DNA from: Larix kaempferi
Lineage: Eukaryota; Streptophyta; Pinopsida; Pinales; Pinaceae
Direction: 5' to 3'
DNA length: 64,000 nt
NCBI GenBank assembly: GCA_027924585.1
Contig: BSBM01000643.1
Location: forward strand, 17,718,501-17,782,500
A program made the position numbers and the translations under genes. Positions 55,991-64,000 of this stretch are shown here, one piece after another. How positions within the stretch are numbered: position 1 is the first letter of the stretch; every line of letters starts with the position of its first letter. Below the pieces are notes generated by a model. That model did not search any database. It had not been told where the DNA came from and worked only from the letters and a program-made list of their open reading frames with translations.

Positions 55991-58797
55991 GTAGGTGATG
56001 GTATACTATCTTTCCTACACAACAAGTTAAATTGCATGATTAGAAAACATCTCATAGTTTTCAGAACAAATTCTTACACATAAATAAATATGTCATACAG
56101 TAATGCAATTATTTTAGCCAATGCTTCAATACAACATTTATCCATATTCCGTAACTTTCTAGATGCCTTCCAATCTCTACCAGAACATTGTTAAGAGTGT
56201 GCACAACTCCCAACATGTCAGCAAAGAGGTTTCATTCTAGATAAGTAGCAATGGAATGTTGTACAGTGCCATAGGCCACTTACTCATGTGTATTAGTAGT
56301 ATACTGTTCATCAATGTAATCATTCTAATATGCACAATACATATCCTAAGTCTAGGAACATGAGCATATACATCATTGAATAACATTATGTAGGAAATGA
56401 CAATTCAAATACTTATCTTTGTTTGGTTGCTGGGTGGACTCCCTCTGAATCTTTGCAACTCCATTCTGATGTGGATTGTGAGAAGTGGTCAACTCCCTTT
56501 GAATATCTGTATCCTTGCAGAAACTATTGAAGTGTGCTCCTTTGCTTTCTTCTAGGGACAACTGGAGTGTGCTCCCTCTTGATCTTTTCTTCCTGGATTA
56601 CCTGTCCTTGAACTTATATCCATCCTTAATCACTATGTATGCTTATTATTATCATCATTGTGTTATCCTTGAGGTATCATACATAATCACACATTTATTA
56701 GTATAATCTTAATACTATCAAAACACAATAATCTTAGACATGTATAGTCATGATCATTCACAGATAATAAACATTAGTATTCAAGGTTTTAGGGAAGTCT
56801 TCTTTTACTCATGCATATTCTTATTTGATCATAGGTCTCTTCTGATTAGTTAAATCATCAATGCATAAACCCGTGATTACTCAAACATATACCTTCATGA
56901 TTCGTTTGTTTAGTCATATCATCAATTATGGTAAGAAACATAATATGCATACAACCATGACTATTCAAACCTATGACTTCATGAATAATCATTATCAACA
57001 ACACAACAATATAAGATCCTAACACAAGGTAGGATTCTAGCTTGATATAGGAAAAACATACCTGGATTAGCATGCTAGCTAGTTATGTCTAACATACCTG
57101 CATAATGTCTTCTGGTTATATTCAGTGACTTGTGCTAGTAACCTGCATGTCTCATAAGTTAACTATTGTAGAACCAAGTTATACATACCTCGTAAGTATA
57201 TCTTCTATGTGATCCATGACAATGGATGAATCTTTGTCTTCATGTCACCATGATCATATGCTCTTGAAGTAGAACATGATTTGTCTTTCTTGGTGTACCT
57301 TTTATGTTAGCAGACAACATAAACCTCATACAACACCATAATGCATTAGTACAATCATAAGTGTCAACACCTTAACCAATGAATAAATTCTATTATGCAT
57401 TCATAATTTTGTTAAGGTGATACGACAAATCTAAAATCAAGATTGTACTAACCGTAATAACATGAAGACAAACCTACCATAAACTTAATCATGAACAAAT
57501 CTCGAAACATACCTCGATGAGTCATACCTGTCGAGATCACTTGTAATCTTCTAATGTAAGGCCTTAGCCTCATCTCCCTCTGAAACAGGAACTTCTTCAC
57601 TTATGCAGGTGACCAATCCATCTTCTTCTAGGATTAACCCAATCCACTTGATTTGCAGGAAATGGACCTGGAGCTGGATTACGGTTTGTCAGAGAAACCC
57701 CAAAAATTCAAACTTTGAATTTCAAACTTCTGAAAGGATAGAAATATGTGCCTTGATGAGCTGATCAAGCTGGTCTATTCAGAATTTGAAAACTGCAAAG
57801 TTTCACTCAATTTTGCCTTTGAAGCTTTCGGATTCACTGGACGTGACCCTGAACTGGGGTTTGATGAAGCCCACTCTTCTGCCCAATCAAAAGGTTTGAT
57901 ACAAAGCTCTAAGCTTCTATTTTTTTGAGGAGCTTCCAGCCGTGGTCACATATTTCAAAAATTCCCATTTTTATAGAAGCCCTAATTTTCCACTTTTCTA
58001 ATCAAAGTCCCGAACTAAGGTCTGATCAAGCTCGGCCTTCTGTCCAACCAAAAATTCTGATCTTGGTCTCTAAATTTCTATTTTTATGAGTATCATTCAG
58101 CCGTGGTCTCTGATTACAAGAATTTCAACTTTCTCTGAAACCCTAAATTCCAGAAGCCATGAATGAAGGTGCTAAAAAATAATTCTGTTTTGACAGAAAT
58201 ATGTACCTGATTGTTTCTAGTTTAACTCCGCCCTTTTCAATCCACAAGGTATGAAATTTTTTCTTGAGATAGCCCCACCTATCTTCTTTCCATCCTGACA
58301 GGTCTGACCTCAATTGGATTCTCTAAGAGAGAGTTATGCCAAGTGTCGCAACGTGACCTGTTTATGGGATAAAACAAAAGAGCGAACTTGTACGGTGTGC
58401 CCCGTGTCACTGGTTCAACTTCGGCCTCTGAAAAAGTTTCCTAAGATAGTACAGTCTGTGTACTACATGTTACGTTTTACAAAATTTCATTTGGAGCTTC
58501 CTAGCTAAGTTATGATGTTTTTGCCAAGGTCACCTGTTTTTGACTCAGATCTGGAAGAGGTAGAAACCCTATATTGTACAGATCATAAATCACAAAGTAC
58601 AACGAATTAGAGGTTTTCCTTTGGACACAAGGTACATGGGGATCTAATATTCGACCTGTAAAAGTTTCACACCCGAACACTTTTCCAAAATAGATTTATA
58701 GTGAAAGTGCTACGATGACTTTTTTTTCTATATCAATCCCTAGCATCGTAAGTGCAACAAGTGTCATACATGCCATATCATGCCTTCTTTCAGGCTA
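55991..58797 (-). other. Long 5' internal region of element F, with a scrap of integrase
   Basis: Matches C's 25.6-28.3 kb region in order, mostly non-coding. At about 56440-56560 (minus) the words HFNSFCKDTDIQRELTTSHN and PHQNGVAKIQRE resemble the copia integrase core around its catalytic Glu. C keeps a shorter version at this place. No gag or protease seen. Confidence 0.55.
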
Positions 58798-58809
58798 GCT
58801 CTGATACCA
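58798..58809 (-). other. Primer binding site of element F
   Basis: Minus TGGTATCAGAGC directly inside the 5' LTR. Confidence 0.85.
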
Positions 58810-59796
58810 TGTTAAATTTTCAGAATTTACTTCAATATGATCTAGGATCTTAACTGAGAGAACAACATGTACAGCAAATCTACAACATATCAATCATGGA
58901 CACAATAATGCAAGCACACAAGAGACACAGAGTTTACTTGGGGAAAACCATAAAGGTGAAAAACCCCAATAACTTCCTCAGAGATAGATAGAGCAATGAT
59001 ACAACCAGAATACAAGAGATAGTCTTCTCCTTGCAGCAGAGCCTCCTCCTCCACAAGTGCACCACTCTCCAAAGTGTGAATGAGAGAATAGAATGTGTAA
59101 AATGAGAGAGACACACTCTCTATTTATACACTAACTTGACTTGACCTTTACTCAACTAGGTCGGCCTCAAGTTAACCACTTAACATAATGCTGACTGGGC
59201 CGACCCCCACTAGGGTGGTCTAATAACCCTTTGACCCACATGGCCGACCCCCAATAGGGTGGTCTAATAACCCTTTGACCCACATGACTTATACAGGGCC
59301 GACCCCAACAAGGTGGTCTAACAACGCATCAAGTATAAGTTACGACACTTACAATATAAATGATGACACTTCCGTATAGAGGAATAATAACATGTAAAAT
59401 GAGAGAGACACACTCTCTATTTATACACTGACTTGACTTGACCTTTACTCAACTAGGTCGGCCTCAACTTAACCACTTAACATAATGCTGACTGGGCCGA
59501 CCCCCACTAGGGTGGTCTAATAACCCTTTGTCCCACATGGCCGGCCCCCAATAGGGTGGTCTAACAACCCTTTGACCCACATGACTTATACAGGGATGAC
59601 CCCAACAAGGTTGTCTAATAACCCATCAAGTATAAGTTACGACACTTACAATATAAATGATGACACTTTTGTATAGAGGACTAATAACATCTCTATAGGA
59701 ATACAACCACTTCCGTATAGAGGAATAATAACATCTCTATAGGAATACAATATACATATATGTGAAATACATTCCAAAGTTACATATACATCAACA
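58810..59796 (-). mobile_element. 5' LTR of element F, with internal duplication
   Basis: TGTTAAATT ... CATCAACA, 987 bp. The 'cacactctct' mark occurs at 59112 and 59409 (297 bp apart), as in the 3' LTR. Confidence 0.9.
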
Positions 59797-60192
59797 CGCT
59801 CTGGTGGTACAATACCACGTCTGAAAGGACACCATATGAAGCAGTCTATGGATAGACACCGCCAGTTCTTCTTCCATACACCCTTAGCAGTTATCCAGTT
59901 CAGGAAATTGACTCGGTTCTTCGAAACTGCGCTTAGACTCTTCTCATTTTGCAGGACAATCTTCACATGGCCAGAATTCGACTAAAACAACAAGTCGATC
60001 AGCACCGTTCCGAGCACACTTTCCATGCAGCTGATAGGGTTCTTCTTCATCTATAGCCTTTCAAGCAATCCTCCTTGACACTCCAAAGGTGTCAGTGGCT
60101 CGAACTGCAACCCGAGGATGCTACCGAGGAACCACTCCTTCAAATTCTGTAGCAATTTTCCCAACCAAAGCTTTGAGGAAAAAGCTTTTTCT
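59797..60192 (+). pseudogene. Element E integrase C-terminal part
   Basis: After the CGCTC duplicate the plus strand reads WWYNTTSERTPYEAVYG, PVQEIDSVLRNCA, LILQDNLHMARIRLKQQVDQ, HRSEHTFHAADRVLLHL, PFKQSSL. It then passes into a shortened chromodomain tail (QPEDATEEPLLQIL, PKLEEKAFSKGEG). Stops fall at Trp/Gln-like positions. The polypurine tract follows at once. It completes the integrase interrupted at 52401. Confidence 0.82.
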
Positions 60193-60205
60193 AAGGGAGA
60201 GGGGA
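60193..60205 (+). other. Polypurine tract of element E
   Basis: AAGGGAGAGGGGA immediately before the 3' LTR. Confidence 0.8.
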
Positions 60206-60579
60206 TGTTAGGAACCCGTGTCAACCATTCTCTTTACTATGTTAGTATTTTGTTGTTGGACACATATGCTTTGTAAGTCATCCCGTAGTATTTTTTGACC
60301 CATAGTTTATATTAGCCCATAGTATTGGACGCATATGCTTTGTAAGTCGTCCCGTAGTATTATATGTCCCATGGTTTTGACTCATAGTATTGGGAATAGA
60401 CTTAGTATATAAGTGTGTGTTGAGGTCATTGAAGGCACTGTGAAGTTAATTGTATTGAGCTTGCTCAAAGGAGGTTGCCCCCTCGAAGTGGCCCGTGATC
60501 AATATAAAAGTGATTCTGAGTTCTATTGTTTCTGATATCTCGTGTATTTGCATTAATTAATTATTGGAGGTTCTTCACA
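60206..60579 (+). mobile_element. 3' LTR of element E
   Basis: TGTTAGGAACCC ... TTCTTCACA, 374 bp, TATATAAG at about 60416. Followed by GATGT. Confidence 0.92.
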
Positions 60580-61679
60580 GATGTACAACATGGCTGTCGA
60601 CCAATACAATGCAGATCCATGGTAGTAATGATCGACTGAACATAATCATGGCTACTAGACACAAGCATAGATCCATGATGAGATGATAACACAGCCACGA
60701 CCAATACAGATGTGGATCCATGCAATATGAATCAATACAAACTCCATCGTAGCCTAGGTAAAACATGACTCCCCAGGGTCTTCAACCTGAACCCACAATG
60801 ATACGAATCTATCCATGTGATTACAAATGTCTTGATGTCAAACATGGTAGAAACCACTTTATTATCGGTCATTGATGTAAACCATTAACAAGTGCGAGGG
60901 AGATCACCATGGATGTCAATGATTCCCAAGGTATCACAGTAGATATCATCAAGCGTGAATAAATGAGTTGAAGTCGAATGCAAGATGAAATCTTTCAATC
61001 AAGAGTCAATGATGTAAACTCATGTTGAAAGCGAGGTAACCTGCCATTGAGGCATGCAGGGCCAAGGTACTTGATTGGTTTCTAGATTCAGTCCTCGGAT
61101 GATGAGCTGAAGTCGACAAGGATGAATCCATTGAAGGAGGGCCATGATGAATCCCCCATCAATCGACACGAAACACGACAAAAGATGTGTAGAGTAGATC
61201 GGAAGGTACAGTAATATGCAAGACTGACTCAGAGTAGATCGACATGGTGACAGGTATACTGACTACAGATGACAAATGTATTCTTGAACATGGGCATGGC
61301 ATGACTTGGAAGTATTGACATGACGAGTATGACACAAATTTCCAATGGGATTGATGAAAGAAGCTTTCCTTAAATGACTCAAAGGAATAACAAGACTCAG
61401 GAAGTAAGCAGAACTCTAGGACAAACAAATAGTCCAAGTTCTTGTATGCAAATGCATATGAGTGCCATGTTCAAGAACGACTATGTACTGCCACTAACAA
61501 AGTATGTAACACAAAAGTTTTCCTTTTTCCCCATCATGAATGATGAGTGCCTCATGTGTTTTTTATGAGCTTAATGAGGGTAACCAGATGCTCGGTATAG
61601 CTCATCTCATAGATGAGTCCAATCCCAAATATTTTCAGACCCTGGGATAGGAGGGGTTCGTCCCATGGCGGGCCCTTCA

Positions 61680-62060
61680 ATGTAAGAGTTTAACGAGTCC
61701 ATAGAAGGTAAAATCGATCGTTATTTCATATTTAGAGAGTCTGAAAAGAACTAAAGAAGACTCCAACGGTCCTTTTTCGTAAAGTTAGCCTCATCGCCCA
61801 AAAAAGGGTAAAACAATGCGGGAGAGGACTCTTCCAGTCATGATTGGCTGGAGTATACCTTTTTCGTAACTAGTTCCCCCTAGTCCGAAAAAGGGGTAAA
61901 CTATCACCGAGAGGACGACCGTTCAAATTCGTTTACAAGCGTGAACACGACAAGTTCGCTTGGCAATCTTTTAGTAATTCGAGAGACTGAAAAGAGCTTA
62001 AAGATAGACTTCGGGGGGTTCATTTTCCATAGGAGTTTAACGAGCCCAAAAAAGTGATAT
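61680..62060. repeat. Imperfect repeated modules with CGAAAAAGG hairpins
   Basis: 'gagtttaacgag-cca' occurs at about 61687 and 62032. 'gagag-ctgaaaagaact' occurs at about 61735 and 61980. 'cctttttcgtaa' followed by 'aaaaagggtaaa-at' and 'gagaggac' occurs twice (61790-61845 and 61857-61912). In each module the 'cctttttcg' and 'cgaaaaagg' words can pair. Function unknown; possibly an LTR or leader fragment. Confidence 0.55.
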
Positions 62061-62597
62061 ATCGTAACTCGGTAACGTATTCTCATAGTTTCAAGAGCAT
62101 GAGAAAGAACAAAGAGTAAGCTCATTAATTGCAATATATGAAAAGAATAAACGACGAAAACCCTAAGGGGTGTTCATACCTGAGGTGACCATTCCAATAT
62201 GAAAATGGCATAGAAAGGTAATTAGCAACTCCTGGACACTCGAAAACTAGGTCAAATAGTCAACCGAAAGTTCAAATATAATAAAATTGATCCAAACTAT
62301 AGCAAACGATGTAACGACATCAAATATTTGAAAGAGGAATATTCCATTTTGTTTATAAATAGAAACAAAAACCAAATATAGTCACCGTTGTTTTATTTGC
62401 CAAATTTGGGAGGAGTAGTGCCATTTGGAGCCAGATTTTCACTTGTTGATTCTAGGAGCTACGATCAGCCATTTCACTTGCCGTCAGGAACAGTAAGCCT
62501 AAAATTCATCCAGCATGTTTGTAGTGGTTTACAATTTTGATTTTTAGTCAATGTTTTGGGTTTTGGATTGATTTGGGAAGGGCCATTGCACCCTCGG

Positions 62598-62633
62598 CTC
62601 GTCGCAGTCTACCCTTTAGGGAATTGCGACGAG
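62598..62633. repeat. CTCGTCGCA inverted repeat
   Basis: CTCGTCGCA (62598-62606) and TGCGACGAG (62625-62633) are perfect inverse copies around an 18-base loop that also contains TAGGGAA. This is the sister of the hairpin at 48617-48648. Confidence 0.7.
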
Positions 62634-62814
62634 AATGAGTCGTCGCAAAGGTCACATAGATGGACTGCGATGATGTCGCTCTGTTTGCAAAAATGGGGTG
62701 CAACGACGGTGATGTCCATCCCCAAACTCAAACCAAACTCAAAAGAAAGACCCACAAAGGTTAAAGAAGGTTCTAAAGATGTTAAAAACATTCTGTTGAC
62801 AAGTTCCAAGCATC

Positions 62815-64000
62815 ACAATGGTTTTGGAATGGCAGGAAAGGGAACATGAAATCGATGATAAACAAGTTGTAAATGATTGACATTGTGTGGAAGCATTGAG
62901 GAACTGTGGGCTCCTCAAGTTCTTCAATATTTAGGGGATGAGATTCCAACTTTTGCTACTGAACCACATGCTCCGATGCTAGGATGCAGCTCAGTAGTAA
63001 TTCATGATTGGTGAGCACGAGATTACCATAGATGTCGAGGACATCTACTTTCTGATTGGTTTGTCCCAAAGGGGGGACAATGTGATACTCACTGGGTCAC
63101 GTGGGAGTGATCGTACTGTGGAGGATTTGATCTGGCAGCATTGTGGTCCCAACGCCCATGCATCTAGTGGAAAGATTTGCATTAAAGATGTACAGGTGCG
63201 TCCATTACGTGCCATACTATTCACCATTACGAGGATGGTGGGCAGTCAAGCTCCTCACTTAGCCATCAGGGCACAGATGCTTTATGCGGAGGACTGTTTG
63301 TCTCCGAAGATTTTCAACTAGTGCGAGGGAGTCCTCGCAAACATGCGAGCTCAGCTGGTAAAGTGTAGGCAAGGAGAACTCAAACAGTTTGGCTACGGAT
63401 CTATAGTGATATCGTTCTTGCTGGAACGGGTTCCCCATTTGCATCCTCAGGTACCACTGGAGGATAGGGACCTTAGAGATCCACACATGGCCAGGTGTAT
63501 CGATGTGATGAGTCGACATGGTGGGGGTCCTTTCATCGGATTCCCTCCCAAGTTCTTCACTTGGTTGGAGGGAGAGCTACTGATGGTGGAGGATTTTCCA
63601 TATAGTGGCACCGACTTCACAAATGACCTAGACTTGTTGTTGCCAGAGGGAGCAGCATGGGGAGACCTTGGTAAGAACAAATGACCCTTGTATTTTTTCA
63701 AGTTTTGTGCATTTATGATTTTTTTGACATAGTGCTGACAGGTGAACAACATGTGTGTGCATATGTGGGGCTTGTACGACCAGTGGGTACCTCTCTTCTA
63801 GCTAGGAGAGAGAGAGGAGAGGGGGCGATCGTCGGTCCAGCTGTGCATGCTGCCATCGGGGAGATGGACAGAGCCTATGCCAACCTGAGCGGGTTGATAC
63901 TAGAAATTCCCGAGCTGATGGTAGATGAGGTGCTGCAGCCCATGCAGGTACACACAGTTGGAGCGAATGCGCACTTCAATGCACTACTTCGCAGGGTTGC
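62815..64000 (+). pseudogene. Plant-mobile-domain-like gene, decayed, continues beyond window
   Basis: One frame carries VLEWQEREHEIDDKQVVND, HCVEALRNCGLLKFFNI, FMIGEHEITIDVEDIYFLIG, LSQRGDNVILTGSRGSDRTV and MVGSQAPHLAIRAQMLYAED. Then QFGYGSIVISFLLERVPHL, DVMSRHGGGPFIGFPPKFFT and LEGELLMVEDFPYSGTDF follow. The VEDIYFLxGLSxRG block is, from memory, characteristic of plant-mobile-domain proteins, found in host genes and in transposons. Stops at 62878, 62932, 62980, 62995, 62998 and 63319 all lie in this one frame; most are one transition away from Trp or Gln. A 71-bp intron at 63671-63741 (CTTG|GTAAGA ... TGACAG|GT) restores the frame. Exon 2 (EQHVCAYVGLVRPVGTSLLA onward) stays open to base 64000. 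No transposase or LTR is seen with it. Confidence 0.7.
63671..63741 (+). other. Intron in the plant-mobile-domain-like gene
   Basis: GT donor after CTTG and AG acceptor at TGCTGACAG. T-rich inside ('gatttttttgacat'). Splicing joins GDL and GEQHV in phase and gives about 86 further open codons. Read through, the frame would stop at 63682. Confidence 0.55.

Larger units (their letters stand above)
52402..59796 (-). mobile_element. Ty1/copia element F, nested in E
   Basis: LTRs 52402-53387 (986 bp) and 58810-59796 (987 bp), perfect target duplication CGCTC (52397-52401 and 59797-59801), polypurine tract 53388-53400, primer site 58798-58809. It is the same family as C: same LTR ends (TGTTA ... 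CATCAACA), same internal order and same non-coding 5' region. It has an enlarged LTR, different satellite arrays and a more decayed polymerase. Confidence 0.93.
48931..60579 (+). mobile_element. Old Ty3/gypsy element E, nested host of F
   Basis: LTRs 48931-49316 (386 bp) and 60206-60579 (374 bp) have ends TGTTAGGAACCC ... TTCTTCACA. Perfect target duplication GATGT at 48926-48930 and 60580-60584. Primer site TGGTATCAGAGCAC at 49319-49332 and polypurine tract AAGGGAGAGGGGA at 60193-60205. Internally it keeps gag, part of protease, an RNase H piece and parts of integrase, but no RT motif is visible. Element F occupies 52402-59796. Confidence 0.93.
60585..62816. other. Spacer with repeated modules, no gene recognised
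   Basis: 60585-61560 is unique-looking and non-coding ('gatccatg' and 'aatcaatgatg' phrases recur). 61620-62060 holds imperfectly repeated modules (next entry). 62160-62550 is unremarkable. A hairpin lies at 62598-62633. Confidence 0.45.

Noticed and set aside
62556-62849. 97-codon plus-strand frame before the plant-mobile-domain-like gene
   Set aside because: Ends before the domain and in another register; the CGTCGCA hairpin lies inside it. It may be leader, not coding.
1-64000. Possible tRNA genes at primer sites and tRNA-like words
   Set aside because: Only the short primer-site complements are present; no cloverleaf with anticodon and T arm was found.

Overview
This window looks like plant nuclear DNA from a species with a large, repeat-filled genome. 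It has long LTR retrotransposons nested inside one another, Tat-lineage and chromodomain Ty3/gypsy elements, decayed Ty1/copia elements, AT-rich spacers, and a broken plant-mobile-domain-like gene. The style of the Tat and plant-mobile-domain proteins makes me lean towards a conifer or other gymnosperm, but the sequence alone cannot prove that. I see no rRNA, tRNA, CRISPR array or intact host gene. LAYOUT. (1) 1-6125, minus: the 5' half of a Tat-lineage element, here called H. It has an LTR, a tRNA-type primer binding site, a 2 kb leader with a GC-rich 33-bp minisatellite, and an uninterrupted 1143-codon gag-protease frame that leaves the window at base 1. (2) 6126-13640: AT-rich spacer with inverted repeats, a duplicated GC-richer block, small tandem duplications and a TA microsatellite. 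(3) 13641-16060: a degenerate tandem repeat split by a solo LTR (13881-15778) with a near-perfect 5-bp target duplication. (4) 16517-19502, plus: LTR, primer site, leader and broken gag start of a second Tat-like element, G. Its leader is clearly related to that of H. (5) 19503-41632, minus: chromodomain gypsy element B, apparently inserted in G. B was itself hit twice. A copia element C (21683-28939) lies in its integrase, with target duplication AGTGC. A nearly complete chromodomain gypsy element A (31023-39357, plus) lies just before its reverse transcriptase. (6) 41641-43060, minus: a gag fragment of another gypsy family (D) and an unrecognised decayed reading frame. (7) 44727-47960, minus: 3' part of a Tat element (integrase, 3' UTR, probable LTR). 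(8) 48931-60579, plus: old gypsy element E with target duplication GATGT. E has lost its reverse transcriptase and carries a second copia element F (52402-59796, target duplication CGCTC) in its integrase. (9) 60580-64000: spacer with repeated modules, then a decayed plant-mobile-domain-like gene with one recognisable intron. HOW IT FITS TOGETHER. Target duplications and interrupted frames give a relative order. G predates B; A and C came after B; E predates F. A has paired 1769-bp LTRs and few lesions, so it is among the younger insertions. C and F are one family. They keep LTRs, primer site and polypurine tract, but show no gag, have only decayed polymerase, and carry private satellite arrays between the RNase H end and the 3' LTR. 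The strongest candidates for something undescribed are the conserved, hairpin-containing leader shared by H and G, the gag-less satellite-bearing copia family C/F, the GTCGCA hairpin pair on either side of E, and an unrecognised frame near 42.5-43.0 kb.
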